From contig JADJRT010000018.1 of NCBI GenBank assembly GCA_016712035.1, forward strand, positions 1 to 64,000: a stretch of DNA of 64,000 nucleotides, written 5' to 3'. Origin of the DNA: Flammeovirgaceae bacterium. GTDB lineage: Bacteria > Bacteroidota > Bacteroidia > Cytophagales > Cyclobacteriaceae. The notes under the pieces were generated by a model, which had not been told where the DNA came from, searched no databases, and saw only the letters and a program-made list of their open reading frames with translations. Of the stretch, positions 36,946 through 47,081 are shown piece after piece. The translations under genes and the position numbers were made by a program. Positions within the stretch are counted from its first letter, which is position 1. Every line of letters starts with the position of its first letter.

Positions 36946-39619
36946 TCAACCAATTCCTGCAAGGCTTTTTCGTACGCACTGATTTTTGCTTCGGCATCTG
37001 CTTTTTTCCTTTGCTCCAATTCAATTACTTGCGGAGGGGCACCGCTCACAAACTTTTCATTGCTTAGTTTCTTTTCAATAGAAGCCAGAAAACCTTTTTG
37101 GTAGGAGAGGTCTTTCAAAATCAACTCGCGTTCTTTTGCTACATCTAATTTGCCTTCCAGGGGTATGGTAAACTCAATGGTCCCTACTAAAAAGGATACA
37201 CCCACAGGTTTCTCTTTAGCGGTATACACTTCACGAAGGTTGGATAGCTTTTGAATTATCGGCCAAAAGAACTGCAGATTCTTATCTTTTCTTGTTTATA
37301 AAGATTTATAGCCTCCTTAGGCGAAATGCTTTTGCGTTTCGGACATTGCGTATACCCGTAATGGTTTCGAAAGCAAAATCAGCTTCTGAAAGTAAAGCCT
37401 TATCTATTGCGCCAGCCTGAGGCCAGGCGGCAACAATCATGTTCTCGCGTGTACCCCGGGTTTGAAGTTCACTCCACAATTCTTCAGTAATAAAAGGCAT
37501 GAAGGGATGTAATAGTTTCAAAAGGGATTCGAATAACGAAACTGTTTTGGTGTAGGTTAATTCATCGATGGGTTTCCCAAACTCGGGCTTTATCATTTCG
37601 AGGTACCAAGCACAGAAATCATCCCATATTAATTTATAGACGCACATCAATGCATCCGACATCCTGAATTTCTCGAAGTGATCTCCAAGCTCAAGAATCG
37701 ATTGATTGAGTTTTGATTCAAACCAATGCGTGGCCGTTTTATTTTCAGTGGGTTGTGTCAACGTTTTATCCACTTCCCAACCTTTAACTAATCGGAAGGC
37801 ATTCCAGATTTTATTAGTGAAATTTCGTCCTTGCTCAATCAGTTTTTCATCGTACAATAAATCGTTACCAGCCGGAGAGCTGAATAACATTCCGGTACGT
37901 ACCGCATCGGCCCCATATGTTTCGATAAGCACAAGCGGATCGGGTGAGTTACCCAACGACTTAGACATTTTACGGCCTTGCTTGTCGCGTACAATGCCGG
38001 TCAGATATACGTTTTCAAAGGGTTTACCATCCATGTATTCGTAGCCGGCAATAATCATCCGGGCCACCCAGAAGAAAAGAATCTCAGGGGCCGTAACCAA
38101 CACTTGCGTAGGATAGAAGTAAGCCAGTTCCGGACATTTTTCAACATTTATTTTTCCACGCTCTTTATCAAAGAAATCGTTTTTAAACCCCCCAAAAACT
38201 TCAATCGGCCAAAGCCATGAAGATGCCCAGGTATCTAACACATCTGCGTCCTGACGAAGATCTTTTTCTGAAATTGCTCTTCCGGATTTTTGCGTAGCAA
38301 ACTGAATCGCTTCTTCCAGCGTCTCCGCTACAACAAAATCGTTCTCACCCGCTCCGTAATAGTAGGCGGGTATTCGATGGCCCCACCAAAGTTGACGCGA
38401 GATACACCAGTCGCGAACGTTTTCCATCCAATGGCGGTAGGTATTTTTAAATTTAGCCGGATGAAGTTTGATCTCATCTTCTTCAACGGCCTGATACGCT
38501 TTCTTTTGAAATCTCCTTCATCTTTACAAACCACTGCAACGAAAGTTTGGGTTCTACCACAGTGTTGGTTCGCTCCGATCGCCCGATGCGGGTTATAAAC
38601 TCTTCTTCTTTTACCAGATGGCCGGCTTCGCGCAAGTCCTTAACAATTTCTTTTCGAACAAAGAATCTGTCTTTATTATAAAACTTAGGCAGCTCACATT
38701 TTTCGTTTAACGATCCGTCATCATTAATCGTGTCGATAACAGGCAGGTTATGGCGCTGACCAATTTCGTAGTCATTAACGTCATGAGCTGGGGTTACTTT
38801 TAAGCAGCCTGTTCCAAAAACTTTGTCTACATAATCATCAGCAATAACCGGAATCTCGCGATTGATAAAGGGCACAAGAATTTTTTTACCAACCAGATTC
38901 TTATAACGATCATCTGTTGGGTTAACAGCTATCGCCACATCACCCATAATGGTTTCAGGTCGCTGCGTAGCAATGGTAATCCAATCTTCGGTGCCCTTTA
39001 TTTTATAGCGGATAGAATAGAGGATTGACTTCTCTCCGTCTTCTTTATACAACACCTCTTCATTCGATAAAGCAGTCTTTGCTTCGCAGTCCCAGTTGAT
39101 CATACGAAGCCCCCGATAGATGTAGCCCTTGTTATGTAAATCAACAAACACCCGGATGACCGCTTTGTAGTAATCGGCATCCATAGTAAAGGAGGTGCGA
39201 TCCCAATCGCAGGAGGCACCTAGCTTCTTAAGCTGCTCAAGAATTATTCCGCCATATTTTTCTTTCCATTCCCAGGCGTACTTTAAAAACTCATCGCGCG
39301 ACAAATCGGATTTCTTGATTCCCTTTTCGCGCAACATGGCCACAACGCGGGCTTCCGTAGCAATGGAGGCGTGATCAGTTCCTGGTACCCAACAGGCTTC
39401 CTTGCCTTCCATTCTGGCTTTGCGGATCAATACGTCCTGAATGGTATTATTTAGCATGTGGCCCATATGCAAAACCCCGGTTACATTAGGTGGGGGAATC
39501 ACAATACAGAAGGGTTCTTTAGATGGATTCACCTTGGCATGAAAGAAATTCTCTTTTAACCAGTATTGATACCACTTGTCTTCGACTTCAGTAGGGTTGT
39601 ATTTTGTGGAAAGGGCCAT
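36942..39619 (-). CDS. valS: Valyl-tRNA synthetase, frameshifted
   Basis: Charges tRNA-Val; essential. Three frames must be joined. 39619-38483: TEVEDKWYQYWLKENFF, HIGH-type GVLHMGHMLNN, and the editing domain. 38427-37306: NVRDWCISRQLWWGHRIPAY, KMSKS-type GRKMSKSLGNSPDPL and the anticodon domain. 37229-36942: the C-terminal coiled-coil arm. Linking segments are readable in other frames (AYQAVEEDEIKLHPAKFKNT; KEAINLYKQ; NLQFFWPIIQKLSNLREVYTA). The breaks fall beside plus-strand TTTT runs at about 38504, 37330 and 37287. Restored length is about 890 residues, normal. Since no other valS is visible and the gene is essential, assembly error is the likely cause. Confidence 0.9.
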
Positions 39620-39691
39620 ATATAGCTTAAAAATGACTTAATTAAGAACGCAAAAATAGGAAAAGGTTAGCTATGATGGTGGCATAACTTT

Positions 39692-39721
39692 TTTGAAATC
39701 CCTTGTGTTGTAGTAATCTTG
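39692..39721 (+). promoter_or_regulatory. Candidate Bacteroidota promoter before the MFS gene
   Basis: TTTG at 39692-39695 and TAATCTTG at 39714-39721 (one mismatch to TAnnTTTG) are 18 bases apart, giving a start site about 12 bases before the ATG at 39741. On the minus strand, CAAAAATA at 39651-39658 (reads TATTTTTG) could be the -7 element for valS, 32 bases before its ATG, though no clear -33 is seen. Both calls are pattern matches only. Confidence 0.4.
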
Positions 39722-39740
39722 TAAACATGCTCCTGAACTT

Positions 39741-40863
39741 ATGACCAATACTCAAATTTCTGCCGAAACTTTTAAAACGGATCAAATTGAATGGAAGCAA
39801 TTATGGAGCCTGGCAGCGCTTTATGGGTCTATCGTAATTGGCTGGATTGCGTATCATAATTATCAGCCTAAATTATTAGTTCAATTTAATTATACCCAGT
39901 ACACCTTTTGGTTAATTGTTGTGCAGGGAATCATTCTGTTTTTTAACACCACCCATTGCTGGTAAAATTGGAGATCGTTTTCGTTTTAAAGCCGGCCATC
40001 GCATTCCTATTATCTCCTCAGGTATCAGTTTTGCCGCCATGGTGTTTATGGCTGTGGCCTTCACGCTGCTTAGTAATCCAGGCGAAGTTATTAGATGGAT
40101 TTTACCACTGTTGATTGTTCTATGGTTAATTGCCATGAGTATCTTCACCAGCCCCGCCCTCTCAACATTAGAACTTTTCACCCCGATTGATAAGTTACCC
40201 CGGGCCATGGCTATTCTAACCATTGTGTCCAATCTTATCTATTCCCTGGAACCAGTTATTGTCGATCTGATCGACTACCTGGGTGCACCGATTACGTTTA
40301 TGATTGGCGGAGTAGCGGTATTTGTATCGGGGTATGCGCTGAAAAAGAACTCTTTAAGCTTATTCGCCAATAATCCTTCGCGCCCACGGGCCGATTTTAA
40401 ATTTGACACCACACGTACAAATTATTCCTACATCTTTTTATTAGGCGTAGGGGTAGGTATCCCTACAACACTTATGTTTAATTATTTCCTGATTTACTCG
40501 AAGAGAGTTTATCTGCCTTTGTTACTATGGAAGGCAAGTGGCTTTTAGTAATTGCCTTATTTTTCTCGGCTGTATTATCTTTACCTGTCAGCAATTATGT
40601 TATAAAAGTCGGAACCGTTAAAGCGTTTTGGTGGAGTTTTGTTGTCACCGCAGTTAGTGTGGTGCTTGTTTTTATATCGGGCTCGGCTTTGCTTACGATT
40701 TTAGTTATGGTTGTGTTTACAGTTTCTTTTACCGTACTCTCCATAAGTTCACTGCCCCTGGCCATAGCGCGCCAACTATTTTGAAAAAGTATTTTGTGTT
40801 GGTATTTTCTTTAGCGGAATGGCGTTTCCGGATGGAATGGTTGAAGCGATACAAGCGCTTTAG
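39741..40863 (+). pseudogene. MFS transporter, frameshifted in at least three places
   Basis: A 12-helix major facilitator of about 374 residues in four reading-frame pieces. 39741-39945: LWSLAALYGSIVIGWIAYHNYQ. About 39950-40500: PPIAGKIGDRFRFKAGHRI, the MFS cytoplasmic A-motif variant, then several helices. About 40500-40780: ESLSAFVTMEGKWLLVIALFF on. Last: NYFEKVFCVGIFFSGMAFPDG, stopping at 40863. The first break is in T6 (39939-39944) and the last beside TTTTGAAAAA (about 40777), so homopolymer indels are the simplest explanation. The substrate is unknown; it resembles the SLC45/sugar-type group loosely. Its stop overlaps the restored RsmF stop (TTAG, 40860-40863). Confidence 0.75.
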
Positions 40864-40915
40864 GAATTCATTCTGATGCGCCAGGCTGAGGGGTACAAAT
40901 TATTGATTCGATTGC

Positions 40916-42211
40916 CTAATTGATTGATCCATCCCAAGGAGTTCCTTGATGCGTTACCAAAGCAAAACCTCGCTGTCCTGAGCCAACCAACAGATTGTCT
41001 TTTCGTAAATAACTAATCGATTGCTCTAACGAAAGTTCAATGACCGCAAAATTATTATGATTCAAATCAATGGCTAGTGCCTTGGCATGTTCAGGAATTA
41101 ATTTTTCATGCTTCAATTGGGCCACGGCTGTTCCTTTGCTCACCACATGTAACTGCGTGCTGATAAAAGCCATTTCATCATACAGTTCGTTAGGAATCTG
41201 TATCAACAAATCCTCCTGCTTTATGATTTTTAGATTTTCGGAATTGTTGCTCCAGGATTGAAGTTGTTCAGTAACCTTTTTGGAAGCTTCCGAAAAATTT
41301 CTTCCTGGCCGAATTCTTATTTCCGGTTCTGAATCAACTTTCCGCAAAGCGGAAATGAAAAAACCTTCGCCTGCCACCTTATGTGGAAAGAATCGATAGC
41401 CAATCGCTTTGCCTGACGTTATCTTTTCTATATTCCACACGGGTTCTGTATTGAGTTCAATAAATTCAATACCCTGATTTTCGGCCAACCATTTTAGATT
41501 TACTTCATTCTCTTGTTCATTATAGGTGCAGGTGCTGTAAATCAAAATTCCATGCTGTTTTAAGGACGGCCACACATCGCTCAGAATTCTTCGCTGACGT
41601 TGAGAGCACAGCGCAATATTTTCTTCCGACCATTCGGAGGTGGCCTGATTGTCTTTGCGAAACAACCCCTCCCCGGAACAAGGCGCATCAACCACAATCA
41701 CGTCAAAGTATCCCTTGAGTTTTTGGAATACGGCCGGGTCACTATTTGTAACAAGTGCATTACTATGACCCCACTTCTGGATATTCTCGGAAAGTATTTG
41801 CGCTCGTGATCGGATTACTTCGTTGGAAATCAGGAGTGAATTTTGATTGAGCAAGCTTAAGAGATGAGTTGACTTACCCCCGGGCGCTGCGCATAAGTCG
41901 AGCACCCGCAACGATTGGGTAAGGTCAGTTGTTTGGTTAATGGCTTGTTCAAAAAACATCGAACTGGCCTCCTGTACATAATACTTGCCAGCATGCAAGG
42001 CAGGATCAAGTGTAAATACCGGTCGTGTAGGTAAATAGAAACCATAGTCACTCCAGGGTATTTTTATCCCGACAGGAAGTTTATCTTTGTCAGGATTGAT
42101 TCGAATACTTACCAGTGATGGTTGATCATGCGCGGATACAAAATCATTCCAAGCAGGCCCCAAGGTTGATTTCATTCTGGTTTCAAAAGCGATCGGAAAA
42201 GAGATGGACAT
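40916..42211 (-). CDS. RsmF/NOL1-type RNA cytosine-C5 methyltransferase
   Basis: SAM-dependent m5C methyltransferase of rRNA or tRNA. 431 residues in the open frame. Seen: CAAPGGKSTHLLSLL (SAM loop), VVDAPCSGEGLFRKD (first Cys), YSTCTYNEQENE (catalytic Cys in TCT) and the C-terminal RsmF-like domain. The frame stops at 40916 after GTPWDGSIN. Adding one base near 40936 continues it as LGWINQLGNRINNLYPSAWR to a stop at 40860-40862, the usual family C terminus, so the true end is probably 40860. Whether the target is 16S rRNA C1407 or another site is unknown. Confidence 0.9.
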   Translation of the reverse strand: MSISFPIAFETRMKSTLGPAWNDFVSAHDQPSLVSIRINPDKDKLPVGIKIPWSDYGFYLPTRPVFTLDPALHAGKYYVQEASSMFFEQAINQTTDLTQSLRVLDLCAAPGGKSTHLLSLLNQNSLLISNEVIRSRAQILSENIQKWGHSNALVTNSDPAVFQKLKGYFDVIVVDAPCSGEGLFRKDNQATSEWSEENIALCSQRQRRILSDVWPSLKQHGILIYSTCTYNEQENEVNLKWLAENQGIEFIELNTEPVWNIEKITSGKAIGYRFFPHKVAGEGFFISALRKVDSEPEIRIRPGRNFSEASKKVTEQLQSWSNNSENLKIIKQEDLLIQIPNELYDEMAFISTQLHVVSKGTAVAQLKHEKLIPEHAKALAIDLNHNNFAVIELSLEQSISYLRKDNLLVGSGQRGFALVTHQGTPWDGSIN

Positions 42212-42274
42212 GAGGCATTGATTACATCGGAAGTAAACGAATTTTACGTAAGAATTAAAAATGTTATCGAAATT

Positions 42275-43543
42275 ATGATAAAGGCAAACAATCCTGCGCT
42301 TAAAAGTTGGTTAGAAGTTCCTGTAGATTCTGATTTTCCTATTCAGAATTTGCCCTTTGGTATTTTTAAAACAGATTACCTTTCACCGGTAGCGGGGGTA
42401 GCCATTGGCAAGTATGTGTTAGATCTTGTTTGCCTGCATGAGCATGGTTTTTTCGATGGACTTGGGTTGCCCGCAGGAATTTTCAATCAAAAATATTTAA
42501 ACGGTTTCATTGGTTTAGGTAAGAAGAAAACCCGCGAAGTGCGCGAGCGAATCTCTGAATTGCTACAGCATGATAATGAAGAATTAAGATTGAATGTAGC
42601 GCGCGAGTTAGCGATTATACCGATGGCTGAGGTGGAAATGTGTATGCCGGTTACAATCCCTAACTATTCAGATTTTTACAGTAGTGTAGAACATGCCACC
42701 AATGTGGGAACCATGTTTCGCGACCCGAAGAATGCATTGTTACCCAATTGGAAACATTTGCCCGTGGCCTATCATGGTCGCGCTTCTTCTATTGTCGTTT
42801 CAGGCACATCTATTCATCGGCCCAAAGGGCAAACAAAATTACCAGACGCGGAGCTTCCCGTATTTGGCCCTTCGAAAAAACTTGACTTCGAATTAGAGCT
42901 GGCATTTATTACTTGTAAGGAAACTCCCTTGGGTAGTTCAATCTCTACTAAAGATGTGGATGATCATATTTTTGGGTTTGTACTTTTTAATGATTGGTCG
43001 GCCCGCGACATTCAAACCTGGGAGTATGTACCACTGGGTCCATTCCTGAGTAAAAATTTTGGTTCGACTATTTCACCCTGGATTGTAACGATGGATGCGC
43101 TAGAACCTTTCCGGGTAGCAGGACCTAAACAAGAAACTCCCGTATTGCCTTATCTTGTTTCTGAAGGGCAGAATAATTTTAACATTGCGTTAGAGGTTCA
43201 ACTGCAACCTGAAAACGAGGAAGCAAGTACGGTGTGCCGATCCAACTATAAATTCCTTTATTGGAATGTTAACCAACAGCTCGCTCATCATACGGTGAAT
43301 GGTTGTAATATTCAGGTGGGCGACTTGTATGCATCCGGTACAATAAGTGGCTCTACGCCTGATTCATTTGGCTCGTTATTGGAACTTACCTGGAATGGTC
43401 AACGGCCTTTAGCTCTGGCCAACGGACAGCAACGAAAATTTATTGAAGATGGCGACACAATTATCTTGCGCGGCTTTGCAGAAAAAGATCATGTGCGCAT
43501 AGGCTTTGGCGAGTGTAAAGGAAAAATTTTACCCGCGCTATGA
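42275..43543 (+). CDS. fahA: Fumarylacetoacetase
   Basis: Last step of tyrosine (homogentisate) breakdown: fumarylacetoacetate to fumarate and acetoacetate. About 422 residues from the ATG at 42275 (MIKANNPALKSWLEV); the longer frame from 42218 adds an unsupported leader. Seen: an N-terminal SH3-like domain (SDFPIQNLPFGIF), YSDFYSSVEHATNVG with the catalytic His, LPVAYHGRASSIVVSGT, KLDFELELAFI with metal-binding Glu residues, and FNDWSARDIQTWEYVPLGPF. Stop overlaps the flavin reductase start (ATGA, 43540-43543). Confidence 0.95.
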   Translation: MIKANNPALKSWLEVPVDSDFPIQNLPFGIFKTDYLSPVAGVAIGKYVLDLVCLHEHGFFDGLGLPAGIFNQKYLNGFIGLGKKKTREVRERISELLQHDNEELRLNVARELAIIPMAEVEMCMPVTIPNYSDFYSSVEHATNVGTMFRDPKNALLPNWKHLPVAYHGRASSIVVSGTSIHRPKGQTKLPDAELPVFGPSKKLDFELELAFITCKETPLGSSISTKDVDDHIFGFVLFNDWSARDIQTWEYVPLGPFLSKNFGSTISPWIVTMDALEPFRVAGPKQETPVLPYLVSEGQNNFNIALEVQLQPENEEASTVCRSNYKFLYWNVNQQLAHHTVNGCNIQVGDLYASGTISGSTPDSFGSLLELTWNGQRPLALANGQQRKFIEDGDTIILRGFAEKDHVRIGFGECKGKILPAL

Positions 43544-44397
43544 TTATCGATCCAAAAGAATTGTCAACGCCTAAGCTACAAGCCTACCTGCAAGGGGCTG
43601 TATCGCCAAGGCCTATAGCGTTTGTAAGTTCGGTTGATAAAGAAGGAAATGTAAATCTCAGTCCGTTTAGTTTCTTCAATCTGTTTAGTATGAACCCGCC
43701 CATTCTGGTTTTCTCACCCTCCAGACGGGTGCGCGATAATTCGACTAAGCACACACTTCAAAACGTATTGGAAGTGCCGAGGTGGTAATCAACATTGTTT
43801 CGCATAGTATGGTTGAGCAGACTTCATTAGCCAGTTGCGAATTTCCCAAAGGCACCAATGAGTTTATTAAATCGGGATTTACACAAATTAATTCGCAAAT
43901 AGTGAAGCCACCCCGGGTGGGTGAGGCTCCGGTTTCGTTTGAGTGTAAAGTGAATCAGGTTATTCCATTAGGGGAACAAGGTGGTGCTGGCAATCTGGTG
44001 GTTTGCGAGGTTTTACTCATGCATATTGATGATCTGATTTTAGATAGCGAAGGTTTTATTGATCCGCATAAGATTGATGCTGTAGCCCGCATGGGGCAGG
44101 ATTATTATTGCCGCTCGTCCGGTGAAAATGTTTTGTTGTTCCTAAACCCAATGTAAAAATTGGAATTGGGTTTGATCAGATTCCGGCAAGCGTAAAAAAT
44201 AGCCGTATCCTTTCGGGAAATGATTTGGGGCGGCTGGGAAATATTGAGCTTCTCCTGCGCATAAAGAAATCAAAAGTTTTCAATCTGCAGAGGTTTGGCA
44301 AACCGCAGCCGCCAAGGGCGATGAAGAAATTCACCGGCTTGCACAATCATTGCTGGCACAGGGAAATGTAGCAGATGCGTGGAAAACGTTGTTGTAA
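43540..44397 (+). pseudogene. Flavin reductase family (FMN-binding split barrel) protein, frameshifted
   Basis: Flavin reductase-like protein: FMN-binding split barrel with QGAVSPRPIAFVSSVDKEGNVNLSPFSFF at the N terminus. Four pieces join. 43540-43788; then EVVINIVSHSMVEQ to about 44135 with EFPKGTNEFIKSGFT and ARMGQDYYCR; then VPKPNVKIGIGFDQIP, SVKNSRILSGNDLGRLG; finally PAHKEIKSFQSAEVWQ to AWKTLL, stop at 44395-44397. Rejoined it has about 290 residues, normal for the group. It follows fahA by an ATGA overlap, so a link to aromatic amino-acid use is plausible; the actual substrate is unknown. Confidence 0.75.
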
Positions 44398-44536
44398 GGG
44401 ATTTAACTTTTGATTAAAGAGTTTACAGGTTCAAGATTAACTGGCGGAGATTGCCCTAAACGGTAGAACTGCTAGTTGAGAAGTTCCATAAGAAATTTCT
44501 ATTTTTAGAAATACGGTCGACTAAACCACTAGCTCT

Positions 44537-45283
44537 ATGAAAACCTTACTAACCTTTCTGCTCCTTTTCGCCTGCAGTATTTCGTTCGGACAAACTGCTG
44601 ACTCACGATATTTCGAGATGCGGATTTATTATTGTTATCCTGGTCGACTAGACGCATTGGTTGAACGCTTTCAAAATCACACCACCCGGATATTTGAAAA
44701 GCATGGCATGGAAAACATTGGTTACTGGCTACCAATAACTAATGACAAGAATGCACTCTACTATATTTTGGCTTTTCCAAACAAAGAGGCGCATGATAAA
44801 TCATGGAAAGATTTTATCAACGATCCGGAATGGAAAGACGTTTCTGCAAAATCAGAAGTTAGCGGGAAGATTATTGAATCCATCACGTCTGTTTTCATGA
44901 CTGCAGCGGACGTTATACCCAAAATCAATGCTGCCAATGCTAGCGGGAAGGATAGATTATTTGAGCTGCGGACCTATACGTGTCTTCCGGGTAGGTTCCC
45001 AAACATTGTTTCGCGATTTCAAGATCATACGTTCAAATTATTTGAACAACACCAAATGGAAAACATCGCTTACTTCAAAAGTGAAGAGGTAGATAGCGCT
45101 CAACCTAAATTAGTTTACATCGTTGCTCATCAAAGCCAGCAAGCGGCCACCAAGTCGTGGGCAGAGTTTCGTGTCGACCCTACATGGATCGCAGCCAGAG
45201 ATGCTTCTGAAAAAGATGGAAAGATTATAGAGAAAGTAGAATCCATATTTCTCAAGCCGTTGAGCTTCTCGAAAATTAAATAG
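44537..45283 (+). CDS. Secreted protein with two NIPSNAP domains
   Basis: 248 residues. The signal peptide (LLTFLLLFACSISFGQ) is followed by two NIPSNAP (dimeric alpha-beta barrel) domains. The duplication is visible: CYPGRLDALVERFQNHT...MENIGYW near residue 33 and CLPGRFPNIVSRFQDHT...MENIAYF near 150, each opening with a FE(M/L)R-Y strand. NIPSNAP domains occur in small-molecule-binding and monooxygenase-like proteins; export is unusual outside Bacteroidota and Planctomycetes. It stands alone, two bases from the convergent Na/Pi gene's stop. Confidence 0.8.
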   Translation: MKTLLTFLLLFACSISFGQTADSRYFEMRIYYCYPGRLDALVERFQNHTTRIFEKHGMENIGYWLPITNDKNALYYILAFPNKEAHDKSWKDFINDPEWKDVSAKSEVSGKIIESITSVFMTAADVIPKINAANASGKDRLFELRTYTCLPGRFPNIVSRFQDHTFKLFEQHQMENIAYFKSEEVDSAQPKLVYIVAHQSQQAATKSWAEFRVDPTWIAARDASEKDGKIIEKVESIFLKPLSFSKIK

Positions 45284-45285
45284 CG

Positions 45286-46986
45286 TTAGCCAATTTCAAG
45301 TAAAGCGTCATTCATTTCCTGAACCTTTTCAAAGTTTGCAACTTCCTCACTGGTAAGTAAAAGTTCTTTTAAAGTCAGTAATAGTTGCCGGGAGGATTGA
45401 ACGAATGCCCGGTTAACTATAAGGGCGGTTGAAATATCGATGTCATCAATTTGTTTTGTTTTTATAGCAAGTGTGATTAACGAAACAAACTGATTATCGT
45501 CTTTTTTAAGGTGAGCCAAAGTTTTTAATATGGTGTTTGGTTTATCTTCATCACTTTCATCAATGAGTTTATCAATTTCCAAATACGTTTCGATCAATCT
45601 TTTTCTGAAATGCGTGTATTGATTATTAAGAAACGCATTATTGGCATTCTCAAACTCGTCAAAATTGTGATGAATGTCCTTTAACATTTTCGCTGAGTGG
45701 AGGGCCATTCTTGCGCCATGCATGTACCGGTTTAATTCCAGAGCTTCCTCTTTCGTTAATTCCCGTTCCTGTATTCCGGAAGAAAACGTGAAGATCTCAG
45801 CTTGAAGTAGTTTCAGATTTTCATATTCTTTATTATAAGCTGATTCAACGTTTTGTTTTTCTGCGTTACTGTAATCGTAATTCGAAAACACCAGTCGTTC
45901 ATCAATATGTAGGATATTTAAATTGTGCCGCAACACATTCTTAACCAAATGGAGTGTTTCTTTTCGCATGGCGGAAATACCAGCCTCAGCAACATCGGTT
46001 GTTGTATTATTAATAAACCGGGTAAGCGCAGTTCGCCTGTCTGGAAATACTTTTGTAAGGAGATTTGCAAATGGGTGAATGAAGGGATAAAAGACCAGCA
46101 CGCCAACTACATTGAAAATCGTATGAAACAGGGCTAGCCCCATAACCTCGTTGCCTTTCGCGCTAAATACCTGAAGTATAAGATACGTGATGGCAGGCAT
46201 TAAGGCCAGCGCGATGATTCCTGTGATAAGGTTAAATGCAAAATGACTGTAGGCCACTCTCTTCTTTACCTGCACAGCACCTATCGCACCTAATAAAATT
46301 GTAACCGTGGTACCCACATTGGAACCGATAACCACCGCAGCAGCTGAGTCAAATTCAATAATACGTGAGTTCAACGCAGTCAAAACAATAGCAATTGTTG
46401 CTGAACTGGATTGCATAACGGCTGTTAACACTATTCCAACGCCCACGAATACTAAAATTCCATAATCTGGTAAAGACCCGATATCTATTGAGTTGGCAAG
46501 AACCTCTACACTACTTTTTATATAGCCCAGGCCCATGAAAAGGAAACCAAACCCAACCAATAGCTTGCTGATGTTGGAATACTTTTCGGATTTTCCCAGG
46601 AACATGATGCCTAATCCTCCCGAGCCGATAAGCGGAAGGGCAAAACTTTCGATGGCCATTTTAAACCCGATGGTGGCAACAATCCAGGCTGTAATAGTTG
46701 TGCCGATATTAGAGCCGAGAATCACGCCAATGGCATTCTCCATCGTCATGATGCCGGCACCAACAAATGCCAATACCATAAGGGAAACGGCAGAACTGCT
46801 TTGCAGAATGGAAGTAACAAAGGCTCCTGAAAAAATAGATTTAACCTTGCCAGTAGTGAATCTTCTTATCAATCCTTTGAATGCTCTGCCAGATAGTTTC
46901 TTGATAGATTCCTCCATCAAAAACATACCAAACATAAAGATGCCCAATCCTGCTAATAGCTTCCAAATATCAAACTCCTGGAACAT
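45286..46986 (-). CDS. Na/Pi cotransporter family protein with PhoU-like tail
   Basis: 566 residues. The N-terminal half is a PNaS (NptA-type) sodium-phosphate cotransporter: two inverted repeats with FVTSILQSSSAVSLMVLAF and VLTAVMQSSSATIAIVLTA, the QSSS signature repeated. Both are followed by glycine-rich GVILGSNIGTT / VVIGSNVGTTVT. The C-terminal 230 residues form a helical PhoU-like domain (RYMHGARMALHSAKML). It transports phosphate into the cytoplasm; in some bacteria such proteins instead regulate. Intact. It stands alone on the minus strand. Confidence 0.9.
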   Translation of the reverse strand: MFQEFDIWKLLAGLGIFMFGMFLMEESIKKLSGRAFKGLIRRFTTGKVKSIFSGAFVTSILQSSSAVSLMVLAFVGAGIMTMENAIGVILGSNIGTTITAWIVATIGFKMAIESFALPLIGSGGLGIMFLGKSEKYSNISKLLVGFGFLFMGLGYIKSSVEVLANSIDIGSLPDYGILVFVGVGIVLTAVMQSSSATIAIVLTALNSRIIEFDSAAAVVIGSNVGTTVTILLGAIGAVQVKKRVAYSHFAFNLITGIIALALMPAITYLILQVFSAKGNEVMGLALFHTIFNVVGVLVFYPFIHPFANLLTKVFPDRRTALTRFINNTTTDVAEAGISAMRKETLHLVKNVLRHNLNILHIDERLVFSNYDYSNAEKQNVESAYNKEYENLKLLQAEIFTFSSGIQERELTKEEALELNRYMHGARMALHSAKMLKDIHHNFDEFENANNAFLNNQYTHFRKRLIETYLEIDKLIDESDEDKPNTILKTLAHLKKDDNQFVSLITLAIKTKQIDDIDISTALIVNRAFVQSSRQLLLTLKELLLTSEEVANFEKVQEMNDALLEIG

Positions 46987-47081
46987 TATTAATCTACATA
47001 ATCAACAATAGAAGGACACTGCACAGCTAAGCCTGTTTACAGCAGCCGAAGGTCAGCTTAAATAAAATATGAGTGCCGACT

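Noticed and set aside
36942..39619. Programmed frameshifting in valS
   Set aside because: Three separate shifts, none with a slippery heptamer plus downstream structure that I could see, and the same kind of break recurs in many unrelated genes; sequencing indels are simpler.
39620..39740. T-box or other riboswitch upstream of valS
   Set aside because: The leader is short, no T-box core sequence or terminator/antiterminator pair is visible, and T-boxes are not expected in this phylum.
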